Shown here in pieces: positions 1 to 12,422 of a stretch of 64,000 bases of DNA. Location: contig WNKI01000005.1 in assembly GCA_015350385.1 (NCBI GenBank), positions 882,266-946,265 of the forward strand. Direction: 5' to 3'. Numbering within the stretch: position 1 is the first letter of the stretch; every line of letters starts with the position of its first letter. The notes beneath the pieces are model-generated. The model did not search any database. It saw only the letters and a program-made list of their open reading frames with translations, and was not told where the DNA came from. The position numbers and the translations under genes were made by a program. Source of the DNA: Aculops lycopersici. Its lineage: Eukaryota > Arthropoda > Arachnida > Trombidiformes > Eriophyidae.

Positions 1-264
1 TACGGAAAGGCGGGTGCTTTTGGTGCCATGGGTGGGGCCAAGAAGGGATTTGCCGCAAAGAAGGGCTTCGCCGCTGCCGGTGGCGCCGCTGGATTCGGCA
101 AGAAGGCTGCGGGAGGAGCCAAGGGATTCGCTGCGGCCGGCAAGGCAGCAGGTGGCTTCAAGTCGGCCGCCAAGGGAGCCGCAGGTTTCAAGAAGGCGGC
201 GGCGGCGGGCGCCGCCATGGGCGCCAAGAAGGTGGGCGGAGCTGGCGGTGGTATTGTTGGATAA
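1..264 (+). CDS. Gly/Ala/Lys/Phe repeat protein, C-terminal part (5' truncated by window)
   Basis: Reading frame 1 is open from the first base to a TAA at 262-264, so the gene starts to the left of the window. An internal ATG lies at 28, but the residues before it have the same repeat composition, so I do not take it as the start. The 87 visible residues are almost only Gly, Ala, Lys and Phe, built on irregular KGF / KKGF / GGAKKGF units of about 8 to 14 residues, ending in a lysine-poor Gly-rich tail. There is no membrane segment or cysteine in this part. Codons are GC-rich compared with the flanking DNA. Low-complexity Gly/Ala proteins of this kind occur among arthropod cuticle, secreted glue and silk-like proteins; the regular positive charge is distinctive. 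No specific function can be assigned. An AATAAA follows at 354-359. Confidence 0.6.
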   Translation, partial: YGKAGAFGAMGGAKKGFAAKKGFAAAGGAAGFGKKAAGGAKGFAAAGKAAGGFKSAAKGAAGFKKAAAAGAAMGAKKVGGAGGGIVG

Positions 265-353
265 ATTCTATGATAATTTTCTATGCAACAATGAAACCTT
301 CTCGCGCCTCATCGGCATCCTACTCTCACTACAAATCCAAATGCTTAATCATA

Positions 354-359
354 AATAAA
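354..359 (+). terminator. Poly(A) signal AATAAA for the KGF-repeat gene
   Basis: Canonical AATAAA 90 bases after the stop codon at 262-264. A second AATAAA occurs about 25 bases further on. Confidence 0.5.
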
Positions 360-1326
360 AAAGTTGAACTAGTGTTAGAATAAACCAAAAGTATTTCACA
401 AATTAGTGCGCCAGTTATTCTGATTTTTGCAGGTGAAATCACGCACTAATTCCTGTGTGAACGAAAACAACAATTCAATATTTGCTGCAACATTTTTCTC
501 ACTCGATCAAATATATTCCACCATTTCCAAGCACGTACATGTTTTAAAAGAAACGCACCGCTTCCTGTTTGTAACGGCTCATTCGAGGGAGGTGGTCCAT
601 TCTAATTTGAAATCCAAAAATATTGACTAACTCAACAAGAAATCTTTCAAAGATGGAAGAGAGAAGCACACAAAAGTTTGTCACAAATCATCGGCTCAGT
701 TGGAGTCGATAATTTGATCTAGTTCGCTTCTGGTTACCTGATTTTGCATGCAAATTGCGCGGACGTGTGACGTTGGCGAGACTGAAATGGACAAAAAAAT
801 ATTAGCATAATTAGCCGTCGAAAACGAGCGAGATGATGAGCAAGTTATCTTATGTTCGATTCTGGTTTCAATTCAGACTGGACATTAGGGAAGAAATTCA
901 GGTAGCTACATGAAAATGACAAGAGAAGGAAAAGGTAGAGAGTGTTGTAAATTATTGCTGACCAAATGTAGTTAAATGGAAAAAGTTGCTTTCTTTCTCT
1001 CTTGTTGTATTTGTCGCGTGTACAATAGAAAGAGAAAGACAGATACATACAAATGAAATCATAGTGTGAACATTCATTCGACAACTTGACTGCATTGATT
1101 TTTGTCTGATTTTTATTTGTTTGACAAAGACGAAAAATCCATCCTTCGATAAGAATAGAGAATGAGCTGTAGGTTTAGTAGGCGGCGTCCAGTTGAGTTT
1201 TGTCCCATTGATTCGAGCAACAAGCAAGCGAGAGGCAAACGCCTCCAAGTTGTAGTCGAGTCTTGGTGTGTCAATCAGCTTGCATTGTTTTGCATCGCAT
1301 GCGCCATTGTATTTCCTATTCTTTAG

Positions 1327-1366
1327 ATTCTTGCTCTCGTTTGAAGTTTCAAACGAGAGCAAGAAT
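1327..1366. repeat. Perfect inverted repeat, 19-bp arms, 2-base spacer
   Basis: Left arm 1327-1345 and right arm 1348-1366 are exact reverse complements with only GT between them. With one G-U wobble the pairing extends two more base pairs outward to 1324 and 1369. In RNA the tip must open to a six-base loop closed by G1343 and C1350. It could act as a cruciform, an RNA hairpin or a transposon footprint; nothing here decides between them. Confidence 0.85.
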
Positions 1367-1780
1367 TTATCATTGCAACCAAGTTACCAGTGGCTTGCTC
1401 ACAAGTTAACAAAGTGGCTCATAGAACTACACGTGCAAAGGTGAGAAACGCGCGCAAGCGGCGAAAGTAGATCACGCAGAAAACTACCTGTGGATTTTTG
1501 TGGGACCAGTGGTCACGTACAAAATAGCAGCGACAGCGTGAGCGTCTTATGACCGAAATGAGCCAGAGAGAAAAGGTGACTATCAGTAGTGACGACGATC
1601 TGACTCTTGCACTTTGCAAATTTTCGCATCGATTCGAAATGTTTGATATCAATAGCATTCTTGTCCTGCCTTGTCTCGATTTCCCTCTGGAGGCTAACCT
1701 CAGCATGTCGTCACTCGCTTCTAGATATATCGCTCTACTTTGATTTTTTCTCGTAACTTTTACCAGGCTGAAGCTTACTA

Positions 1781-1790
1781 CAACTTGTTG
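1781..1790 (-). promoter_or_regulatory. CAACAAGTTG element, copy 1
   Basis: CAACTTGTTG on the plus strand. Read on the minus strand with its flanks it is AGCAACAAGTTGTA, identical over 14 bases to copy 6 in the 5' leader of the bHLH gene. Confidence 0.45.
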
Positions 1791-2369
1791 CTCGCCACTT
1801 CGATAACTCGCATTCATATTTCCACCAACTCAACTAGAAACGGAATCTATGGAATAGAATCATTAATAACCGCATTACGGCAAACGTCAACACATTAGCT
1901 CGAGTTCCATTTCCATTTTCGTTTCCGGCACAACTAATCATCAGCTCGCTCGCTCTTCAGTGTTTAGCTCAATGCTTGTGGCAAAGAGAGAAAATCTTCC
2001 CTCTTTTCCAATGATGAAAGGTGAAAATAAACGAGTTAAGGTCCAAACTCAGGAGCAAAAGAGGTAATCGCATAACAAATTGTTCGCCTCACTAATCGGG
2101 TAAGTGGTGCTAATTGTGCGGCTCAATGATAACCAGGGAGAGAGAGAGAGCGGAACTTTGGTTGTCAAGTTAAAACTTCCAGCTAACTGAGGAAATTTTG
2201 TTTGTGGTGGGAAAAGTTGAGAGCGAGCGAAGCCACACAATAGATCGATGGGAAGCCAGTACAATCCGTTGGACTCCGGGTTGTTTTGATAGGGAAGGGA
2301 GGGTTTACCTGCTACCATAACAATAACCACGCCGGTAACAACAACAACCAACTGTTGCTGTCGCCCAAT

Positions 2370-2377
2370 CAACTGGT
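2370..2377 (-). promoter_or_regulatory. ACCAGTTG element, copy 1
   Basis: CAACTGGT on the plus strand, containing the E-box-format core CAACTG. It belongs to a cluster of six such octamers upstream of the bHLH gene. Confidence 0.4.
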
Positions 2378-3281
2378 CGATGTGGCGACTGGAGCGCAGA
2401 TCCCGTAACCTGAATTCAATATTATTACTCGCCGCACCACAACCACCATTCGCTGCTGACACAGGTACGACTAACAAGCTTTCTCTCTCATTCTGGTCGA
2501 ACTTTGAGTCGACAAAATTGAAACTGAAATCGAAATTGGAAACTGGGAGCAGAGAGGAAAAGAGAAAAGTGAAGCCAGCGACGAGAGACCAACGAGGCGA
2601 GAGGATTTCGGCCCACGGCTCCACGGAGCTTCCCTTTAAGGTGGCCAACCCAAAGTGAGAGAGAGAGAAACCAACTCGAGACTTAAAGGTGCCCATCGGA
2701 CGGAAAAAAATAATGAGATGAAGCACCTTAACCTTCTAGTCTTCTTCTTCTTCTTCTTCTTGGTTCAAGTCGACGTTTCCCTTTCCTTCGTTTTGTTGGC
2801 TGCAGTCGATGGGGCGCCTAGTTTTAGTGCAACGTGACATCCACCGAGAGAATGGCGAACTGAACCCTCGGCTTGAATAGTATGGTTTTGCTGGCGGCTT
2901 TTTAATTCCATCGCGTCGAGTCTCTGCTAAAGCGCGACGCAACCACCACCACTGTCTACCTGAGAAAAAAACCAGCGGCAAGTTGACGCATTTATTTCAC
3001 TCTCCTTTCATAGGAAAAACTAAGTAGGGAGGGAAATGACGACGACAAAGACTGGAACACAATTCTATGGCAAGTCGCTCGCGGCGAAGCAAAGCGACGG
3101 GTGCACTTCGTGACGAATCGATAGGAGCAACGGCAAAACTAGCGGCCATAGTGCACTGGTTAGTTTGCCGGTGGCTGGCGTGGAAATTGTCGCTGGTTCG
3201 GCACATTAACTGACGCAACGCAAGCCAACTTGTGCCGATAGAAAGGAGACGCAAATCTAGGGAACCCCAGTGCCAACAACC

Positions 3282-3299
3282 ACCAGTTGGTGTTACCTG
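3282..3299 (+). promoter_or_regulatory. ACCAGTTG element, copy 2, paired with TACCTG
   Basis: ACCAGTTG at 3282-3289 is followed four bases later by TACCTG at 3294-3299. The same order (CAAC/GTTG element, then TACCTG within five bases) recurs at 7566-7585, which suggests a composite site. Confidence 0.4.
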
Positions 3300-3972
3300 A
3301 TGCACGCGGCGATTCCATTCCATCCAACGGCGCGTTGTGCTCGTGCTCGCCGGTGCACAAGCCATCAATTTTCATTAGAATTACACCAGTGAGCGCCGCT
3401 GGTGTTTGCTCGGTTGTTTGAGATGGAAAAGAAGGCAAACGTTTGAATCGACCGGTTGGTTGGTGGCAAAAACTCACCGGTTTTCGGCGTAGTTTGGGGT
3501 AGTTGGCAGCAGCGCAAGTAATCGTCGTGGTAGTCTACCTGAGAGCAAAAGTGAATGGAAATAATAATGAGAGCAACAGGTAAACTCTCCGCTCGTTCGC
3601 TTGTCTGCCACTGGTCTTTTCTGTGTGTCCGCTTGTCGCTCGCAGCACTTCGAGTTGCGTTCCCGTTCCAAGGTAGATTCTCTGTTTGCTCTTTCCCTCG
3701 ATCACTCTATGTTTTCTCGCTCTATCGAGTTGCGCCATTGGTGCCATATCGTACTCAGTTGTCGCTGTGGTGAGTTTTCTTGCCGGCGGCGGCGGCAGCA
3801 GCAACCACTTGGCCAGGTAAAGAGTGGGCATGGAAATTTGCTTGGATTTAATGCGCGGAGTTTAAAGCAAAGCTCGCCGACTTTCACTTTGCTCTTGCTA
3901 ACTTTCGTCTTGAAAATCTGACGTAGAGGATGAGCGTAATAGTGATAGTAATATTGGCCATGAACGACCACC

Positions 3973-3980
3973 ACCAGTTG
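3973..3980 (+). promoter_or_regulatory. ACCAGTTG element, copy 3
   Basis: Exact ACCAGTTG preceded by CACC, giving CACCACCAGTTG. It is a member of the upstream octamer cluster. Confidence 0.4.
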
Positions 3981-4781
3981 ACAAAATCTCCTTGCATGCT
4001 TTTGCCTCGAAGTTCGAACTAGCGCCTAAGAAGAGACAGAGGAAACTTTCAATCGCGAATCGCCATCGAGAATCTCGATCGATTTGTCCACACGAAAGAT
4101 GGCTAAACATTTCTCTCATGTCGAAGCACCAGTCGATTCAGATTTAACTTTGAGATGGATTTGCGAACTCTTGTTCTCTGGTTGCGCCATTAAATTTTCC
4201 AATCTCTCAAGATTTGCAATCTCCAATTTTGCCCGACACTTTCGCGTCACTTTCACGTGTTTCAAGTTGGAAATTTGGACTTAGGATTCTGGTTACCGTC
4301 GTCATTCATCTCAACCATTGAATTGCGCGCGTTGGATTGGAAAGTTGGAATAGCATTTCGCAATTGGCACTAGAGCTCGCGGCTTTTGTCGTCATCCCCT
4401 CGAGTCGCCGGCTCGCCACTTGGGACATTTTTGCGCTTGAATTAATTGGCAGTCGAAGTTGACCAGTTTAGTTTTTGTCGTTGCATTGCGCTATTCGAAA
4501 AAGGGGGGGGGGGAATAATAGTGAAGTGGCCACTCAACCATTTAACCTGGATCTTGTCGCTTGCCACTCCAGTGATTCGGACTCGCTGGCACTTGACGCA
4601 TTGCGTGAGGCGCATTTTTAGTCCCGCGTATTAGTTTCAAATGGCCACCGCGAGCCGGAAGTAAAATGGAACTTTTCAATGAGGCTACTCCATTGCTTTT
4701 TGTGTTGACCACTTTAGTGAGCAGCTCGCTCGCTCGCTCGCTAACGCAAAATTCAGAATTTGGATTTCAGAACGCATGAAG

Positions 4782-4791
4782 CAACAAGTTG
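4782..4791 (+). promoter_or_regulatory. CAACAAGTTG element, copy 2
   Basis: Exact CAACAAGTTG with 5' flank AG, the same flank as copies 1 and 6. Confidence 0.45.
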
Positions 4792-6186
4792 CCGCTGCGC
4801 GAGCGGCAAAGCGATGACCAAAAAACTCAAAGCGCGCGGTCAGTCATGTGTGATTTATGCGCGCCACTGAGGGAAATGAGACCAAGAGCAAGGCAAAGTA
4901 AGCGAGAGAATGAGAAACTGAGAAACAAACAAGACCAAATATGCGCGTGAGCAGCAAACCACCAAATACAAATTGAATTAAATCGACTCTATCATTTATT
5001 CGTTTGTCTTCGAATTGTCCATCGATTTCTATGTCTCTTTATATCTAGCCCTTAAGATTCCGTTGCGTCTTCTCTTTACAACTTTGAATGCCTCCCGTCT
5101 GCTGTGTCGCCTTCGATGGACAGTGTCCATTGGACACACAACGCATTTTGCGCGCCACAAACTCGCGCAAGATAATAGATTTCTCCAGGAAAAGTAATAG
5201 AACTTTGCGACTGCTACTGCTGCTGCTGCGACTGCTCACTAGTCGTTATCGTCGTTTATCTCCTCGAACTTTCGAACATCCAAATTGACGTGCACAGGAC
5301 ACTGGCATCGAAATCAATACAAAAATCAATGTCCAGTTAGAGCCTTGAAAAAGTAAAGGAAAGAAGTCGTCATTGTCGGCCTCTGAAGCTCACCGAGGCT
5401 TTGGTTCCAATTGTATTTTTGTTTGTTATTTGCCAATGCGCCGCTCGGTGCCTCGGTGCCTCAAGGAAAGCCGAATGGCCATTCTAATTTCCACTTAGAA
5501 TCTCTCAATTTGCGAAGCAAGTTTCTGTGTCCACTTTCATTATGTCAATTTTGCCTTGTATCTGGCGCCTGGTGCATAACAATGCATCAGGCGTGTGATC
5601 TCCAGCCCGCCAACTAAGATCCATCTCACACTGGTCAAAGTCCTTGAAAAGTTTGCGCTTCCTCCCACTTGAAGAGACTTTCTAGAGTTGAGTTTAGATG
5701 AGCTTTGCCCAAGAGGAAAGGGACAAGGCAACGTCTATCATCATAATCATCAAATTGGCCTCCTCCCACTCCAATGCCTTGGTTGCTCTTTTGGCGCTCC
5801 ACTTCTGGGCAAACCAACTCCGCCAGTTGGTTTGATTGATCTAATTCCCCAGTTCAGTTTGAGTCACTCGAGGTTTTCTCTCTCTCTCTTTAGGCTAAAC
5901 TTGCCAGGCATCACTATTGCTGCACGTGGAACGGACATGACGCGTCGACGCGCTTGCTGCTGCCACCACCACCACTAGAGAGGCAAATTAAATTTCACGA
6001 CACTAGAGACTACACGTCATTCGGTTCGATTGACGATTTTGCGAGGCAGAAGTAAAGAGCAAGGAGAATAAAAAAAATAAAATAAAAAATAAGAGTTCTA
6101 AGCTTCCCATAGTCGCAACAAATCTACAGTGCATAGACTGCGTGTGGCCCCGTGGAAATTGCCACAGTCGCGTAGTCGAGGCACCC

Positions 6187-6194
6187 ACCAGTTG
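6187..6194 (+). promoter_or_regulatory. ACCAGTTG element, copy 4
   Basis: Exact ACCAGTTG with 5' flank CACCC. Confidence 0.4.
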
Positions 6195-6350
6195 CTTCCT
6201 GCCTGATTTGTACAACCACTGAGCGAGTTCCAATGAATAGAACTTTAGACGCGAGCGTAGAATCTGAACCACGAGGACAAATCGGGCGCACGTTTATTTG
6301 GGTTAAGTTACGTCAAATCGACTCGCATTCGCACTCCCACCACCTCCACT

Positions 6351-6358
6351 ACCAGTTG
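6351..6358 (+). promoter_or_regulatory. ACCAGTTG element, copy 5
   Basis: Exact ACCAGTTG 157 bases after copy 4. Confidence 0.4.
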
Positions 6359-7179
6359 ATTGCTCATATCAGCGATTGCTCATCTAAATCATCCAAATCT
6401 TTCAGTTCAAAATTGTTCGAGGTTCAGGGATACAAGTTATGAGTTTAGTTTTAGTTACAGAATGAAGTTTGAACTTTCTGCTTGCGTACAAGCGTTTTCA
6501 TGAGACGGTGCCAAGAGTGTATCTTGATTGATGTCGATGTCAAATATTGACGGCAGAGGGAAACTAAAAAAACTCTTTTCCTGCTCCCAGGTTAGAAAGG
6601 AGGGAGTCCACCGATTTCCTGTGACGCAATTTTTTTGTATGATAAAGCATCATCTAGTTTAGACAAAAAGAACCCACCGAACCAAAGGGAACCTTTTGAA
6701 CTCCAAACCAAAGTTCCCTCCTTCTCCCTCTTCATTGCATTTTAGAAGTCCTTCAATTTACCTTCCAGGTCAACCGACGAAGACCTTATCGGCTCTCTTT
6801 TCGATTTAGAATTCACAACGTTGGAGGCAGTTTTGCGTTCACATGATCGGAGGGCCAAACAACGTGACCAATGAAAGCAACAAAATAGTGGAGCACCGAA
6901 AAACTTACCTGTTGAGCTGGCTAATGTGCGTGATAAAATGAACGTCATCCTTTGTGCTACTGTTTTGCAAAATACTAGCGACATTCAGGACAATAAATGG
7001 ATTCTGCTGCTACACCAACTTCGCCATAATGACGACACCACTCGAGATCAAGAAGGATCCTAATGCTGGTTCTGATTTTGCCTTTGTTCAATTGGAGATT
7101 CTTGCAAAGTCGAAAGCTTAAAATGATTGGACGAGCAAATCGACGACGTGAACGAGACGATGAAATGCGAAACCCATGA

Positions 7180-7213
7180 GACGAGACGAGACGAACCGAA
7201 CCGAACCGAACCG
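7180..7213. repeat. Pentanucleotide microsatellite GAGAC to GAACC
   Basis: Tandem five-base units change partway from ACGAG/ACGAG to CCGAA/CCGAA. A single substitution step separates the two unit types, so this looks like one tract with an internal variant. Confidence 0.7.
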
Positions 7214-7565
7214 AAGAAACTTGACGATTATCACGTTCAGCAAAGATTAAGCCGAATTAGCTCAATAGTTGGCCTGATAATTCTAAAGGAGAGAGGGAGA
7301 GAGAGAAGGCCAGTGAAAAGTGGGGCCAAATTTGCATAGAGTAACTTGAAATGTCGCGCTCGAGACTTGAGACCTCGAGGATTTGGGTGGCAACGGCGAC
7401 GTCGACGACGACGTTGATGTCGACCAGAGTGAAGCGATGACGCTAATGATCGTTGAGAGCTAAAATCAACATTACGTATCATGTCGCCCCTCGACTCAAC
7501 AACCCAAAGAATGGCGGGTGAAAAACGAGCAAACGATGCGCGAGGGTGAGAGGGAGCAGTGGCAA

Positions 7566-7585
7566 CAACTTGTTGATCTTACCTG
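7566..7585 (-). promoter_or_regulatory. CAACAAGTTG element, copy 3, paired with TACCTG
   Basis: CAACTTGTTG at 7566-7575 followed after four bases by TACCTG at 7580-7585. Spacing is close to that of the 3282-3299 pair. Confidence 0.45.
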
Positions 7586-8585
7586 CTCGGCTTTACTCCA
7601 CTCACTAATGCCGCTCGTGATCAAATTACGCGCACAGGTAACCTTGAACCACGGGGTTCAATGTCAACTTGAGCCGTTGAGAAAAATAGCGAGAGAGAGA
7701 AGAAAAGTTTACTCAAGCGCCGAGCGCAGGGTAATCATAATCTTGATGGAATGAGAACCAATAAACCCAACGGGATTGATGATATGGCCGTACAATTGCA
7801 ACGGATCGCATCATTCGAGTGTCTCCTTCTTCTTGATCTCTTTCCAACGTTTTATCCGCTTAGCTAGGTTCCTGACTATTTCCATCAATCGGCAACGACG
7901 ACAATTCCCTTTTCGTTTGTGTCGCGCGAAGCTTTGCACTATTCTCTCTATCCAGTTTATCGAAGATAATAATAAAAATCAATTTGACTCGAGATCTGAA
8001 TGCCTCTCAATTTAATGTAATTTACTCAAATGCGTGGGCGACTTACTGAACACAATCAATTTACTCAGATTTACCTTCTCACTAATACGGCGATCGATTT
8101 GAGCTCCTCCACCGCTGAACCGAGGTTAGGACTTGGAAAACATCGAACTAAAATTGCAAGCTAATCTGCTAGTTTTCCGACCGTATATCGAGATAGTTGT
8201 TCCATTGCAATCTAGGGGCCAAATAGTTGTTGGAAGATCGGTTGGATTCGAGATCGTCTCGACAAAAAGCTTGAATCTAAAAACTTGTGGCTCATGGGAA
8301 ATATTAGCCGGAATGTTTAATGTTAATTTGCACCAAGGGGAAATTTGAATTTCATATTATACCGATTTTCATGAATGACAGTGCAAAACACCAGCATTAT
8401 AAAGCATCTACGCAGGTCTATAACAGCATTTGGTTTGGGTGCAAGGGACGAGTATCGCGTATGTGACAACACTACCCCCGAATCCCACTCCTTTTCTAGA
8501 TTTTTTCACCATTTCATCCTGGGGATCAGCTAGATTCAAGTCATCCTGCTCCTAGATTTAGCAACATAAATAGCGTCCAAACAGT

Positions 8586-8595
8586 CAACAAGTTG
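8586..8595 (+). promoter_or_regulatory. CAACAAGTTG element, copy 4
   Basis: Exact copy with flanks T and CT (TCAACAAGTTGCT), identical over 13 bases to copy 5. Confidence 0.45.
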
Positions 8596-10958
8596 CTGAA
8601 TAAACCAAATCTGACCTTTGGAAGCAAGAAGAAGAATAATGGTCGCCCATGTCGCTGGAGTTACTTGAATCTCGGTATCTACTCAAGCAGAACCAACTGA
8701 CCATTTGCTAATCATATCGACCGGCGATTGTAAAAAGTTGAGATCGAGGATATAATTTGATCATTTCGCGTAGGTGGACACAATGAATTTTAGAAGTGAA
8801 CAATATGGAAAATGGCAGTGAGAATTGAAGTGAAGGCGGCCAAAAGAGATTTTGTCTCGCTTCATTCACCTTGAAGGACAACGACGGCCAAGCAAGATTC
8901 AAAAAGAGACAATCTCTCTGGTGATTCCATTCCATTTCGCTTCATAATTATCATCACGCTTATGAGTTTTGATTATCTCAAAAGGTAAAATTCTGCGCAA
9001 GAGAAGGGAAAACTTTTGTGAACTATCCGTCCCTTTCGTTATCGCCATCGTCTCATTAGCTACATTTAGTTTGACCACTAGAATTTGAAGCAGAGCAAAT
9101 CATAGCAAAAGAGCGTCGCCTTCTTTCCGCCCAATTTGGTCCAATTTGCTCACTTTGGTTGCGCTCCTTTGGGTTTGCCCGTCGCTTTTGCTCCCTTCAA
9201 ATACCTGGACAGACCGCAAACTTAACAGGCCGACTTTTCTCCACCCACTCAACGCGACTTCACCAAGTGAGCAAGCGAAACTAACTGCAGCGGAACAAAA
9301 ACGAAACATTGGCCATAAGATTGATATGAGCACGTCAATTCAAACGCTCGGCCGGAAGTTCGACTGCGACGCTCAGCGAGTTGAACGAGCTGATGAGATG
9401 AGTCAGTCATCCAGTCAGTGGGTTGGTCAGGTAAGATGAATCAACAGGATGTTCTAATGCAAGATTGTGGGAGGACAAGTCGTTGCACGTCGCGGCTGCT
9501 ATTCGTTGGAGATGGACAACTTATGTCTTCCGGTTCCTTTTCTCTGTTTGTCTTGTATGACTGTCTGCGCTCTATGCTGTTAAGTGGCTCCTAAATCGGA
9601 AATAAGGAACGAGAAAAAGAGAGGGGGAAAGGAAAGTTTAAAGGAAAACAACTCGCAATTGGAAGTGTCTATTTTCTGTTTAATCCGTAGCATTGGACAT
9701 GTAGATTGCGGTGTGGCCATTTCAATTTTGTCATGTTATTTACTTACCTTTATTTCAATTCCCGCGGTCAGAATCATGATGACGTCGACTTTGACGCAAC
9801 GCTTCTCCTTTAAAATTTGTTTCCATACTCATTTGAATCAATCTCTCTCTCTCTCCCCCTCTCTAGTGATTTGTTATAGATGATATGATTGCAGCGCTGC
9901 GAATCTAATCTAAATCTACAATCAAAACTTTAACAATGCGCTGATTTTTCACCCTCCCAATTTCCGTTTTTAGCGTTGTCATCGAGGTAAGCGGAGGCAA
10001 TAGTGACAGCAGCGTGGGCGTTTGCCTTTTGCCTTGGACTCTAAATCCAATTCTCGAGTAGCACGAGTAGAGAGGAGAGTAAGAAATGACGTCGTCGTCG
10101 TCGTCGTCTTCGTTGTTGTTGTATCAGAAGAGAAGGAGAAAAACTTTCAAAAATAGAGAGAATTGGGTCAGTCAATCTTCTTGCCCATTCCACGCTTCCA
10201 AGTCTATCGTCTATCTCTGACGATGACCAATTCCATCCATCGATTACATCGCCACAGACTAAGCCGGTGTCCAGTTCATTAGCTGCATACGCTTACAATG
10301 CAGTTGCGTCAACCACCATTTGCATGCAAGATGAATCATGCGTGCGCTGGTTGTCACCCACCTGAGGATTTGCTGCAATTTCGCTCGCTCCCCTTACACT
10401 AGCTAAATATTGTACATATAACCACGAAAGATTCTAATCGCATTTTGCTCTCTTACTTCGAGATGCGCTTGTTTCTCTGTGGAAATAGGTGGACATAATT
10501 TAGCTCAAGATTCTCGATTCTCCATTGAGTTCATGTTCTTGGGCCCTCTGTTTCAGAGTATGTGCCTTCAACCTCCGAATAGATGAAAAAAGCAGCGATC
10601 GCTAATCGATATGATCGATTCCTGAATAAATGGAGGCGGATATGGCCAAAGCGCTCCATTCAGTAGCAACCAAAAGAATCATCATGATCACGGCTACCGA
10701 TTCTCGCCTCTAGCGCGTAGCGAGTTGATAAGAGAACCAAAACGAGAGATTTGAAATCATCAGGAGGAGAAATCCGATTGTTGGTCTCTTCATGCTCCAG
10801 ATAATCGGGCGCCAATGGATAGAGTAACGTATTGAAAGCAACAAGTATTCTTGCTTACCTCTTATATCGATGGATTTTTTGCCGTTTTGCTCCCTAGGCT
10901 AGTGCATAAGCTCCCGCACCTACACCCCAGTTGGCGGTACACACAGAGTCGCTAGTAT

Positions 10959-10968
10959 CAACAAGTTG
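10959..10968 (+). promoter_or_regulatory. CAACAAGTTG element, copy 5
   Basis: Exact copy with the same T/CT flanks as copy 4. Confidence 0.45.
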
Positions 10969-12108
10969 CTCCTAGCACTAGATACATTTCTCCTCAGACA
11001 AAGACGAGAGAGAAGGTATCAATATGCGGAGTCTGGAATCTAAGATGCAAAGTAGAAATAATCGCCAGCTCAGTTCATAAAATTTTCCCCATCATCGAGC
11101 CGATTGAGTTGCCCGATCTGGCGCTAGTGTTACGCTCGATGAATTTTGGGTTTCACTCTACTCTGGTGCCGTTCTCTTTTTTACCTGAATCGAAAATCTT
11201 TCTATTTCCTCTCTCACTCTCTTTCTCTTTCTTCACCCCAATGACTCGCCAAATATAAACATTGGCGACTTTTTAACGCATACAGGGAAAGGGAGCAGGG
11301 TGATGATGAGGAGGAGGCAAAACATTAACACCTCAAAGATGAAAGGGACCAAGCAGGATGACTACGTCGACCGCGACTTCGACGCCCACTAGTTGACGAC
11401 ATTCGAGCCACTGCTTGCGACCTTTTTAGACAGCAAAGTCACCGGCACAGACTAGGGCTAGATCATCACGATTGGGTGCACTCAAATCGGGAGCACATAG
11501 AAGTCAATGGAAACTTTGGAAGCACGGCCAGCTACCTCGCGAGTTGACGATCCGCTCCTTGCTCTCTCTGGTGTCGGCATCGGGTTCGGATGCAATGAAC
11601 TGCAAACAGTCTCTAAAAGAAGGGAGAACTCGCGCCTATTGATTGAAAAACTGCCTCCACCTCGCAGGTTGCCTTTGTGCACCAACCTAAATATCTATTT
11701 CCATTGGACGAGTTGCTTGGTTCTGGAAAAAAAGTGCCAGCCAGAATGGCGCCGCAAACGACGGACAAAACAAAGATCCTGACATGAGCAACCAGTGCAC
11801 TAGTTCAATTCTTTCCTTTGCCACCACTCACCTGGGGCGCCATAGTTTACCTGCTGCGAGTTGCGCCGCGACAGGCGATCGAGCGCTACGCGCGCATCCA
11901 TTACCGTTCCGCGCGAGCACCATTCTAAGAATACCTCCGTTTCCATAGTGAACCAAATGGTTTTACTCTGACACGAGGGGAGAGGGAACGTGGCGACCCC
12001 CAACCAAGGAAAACCGGCGAACGGGCCAAGAGAATGAACCAAATCGATTGCGCCGTCAACTTGCGCATCCTCTTTGCCGGCCGATCTAACAGCGATGGCC
12101 TCGTGAAT

Positions 12109-12116
12109 CAACTGGT
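12109..12116 (-). promoter_or_regulatory. ACCAGTTG element, copy 6
   Basis: CAACTGGT on the plus strand, 344 bases before the bHLH start codon. A further ACCAGTTG lies inside the coding region at 12728-12735. Confidence 0.4.
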
Positions 12117-12422
12117 GGTTTATGGGCCTCGCGTAATGGTAGTGCGACGCATGCAAATCCACGACGACGAGAACAACGACTTAGGTATAATAGTATGTAA
12201 AACAGTAGTGCACCGAAATTTCGTCACATTTAGCAGAGTTTGAGTAGAGAGAGAAGTTGGTTGGATGCAAACTCAGATTTCGAAGCGAGAGTTTAAATGT
12301 TTCAACTTGCATCACATCGCACCTCAGATCTCAAATGGTTTGCATCGAGGAAGGTAAACTTTGCTCCATTACAATATCGATGGGATCATACTGGAACGCA
12401 GTCAGCGAAGCAAGCAAGTAAG

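Noticed and set aside
1327..1366. MicroRNA precursor interpretation of the perfect hairpin
   Set aside because: A six-base terminal loop and a stem of about 20 pairs are shorter than a usual precursor; kept only as an inverted repeat.
952..1817. Overlapping minus-strand frames of 132-136 codons
   Set aside because: No family resemblance; one contains the perfect hairpin; overlapping frames on both strands indicate chance.
2049..2726. Open frame of 225 codons on the minus strand
   Set aside because: No domain, biased Leu/Ser/Phe composition that follows GA-rich DNA on the other strand, and embedded in the motif-rich non-coding tract.
11482..12162. Frames of 90-120 codons on both strands before the bHLH gene
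   Set aside because: Mutually overlapping, no recognisable motif, composition like the surrounding non-coding DNA.
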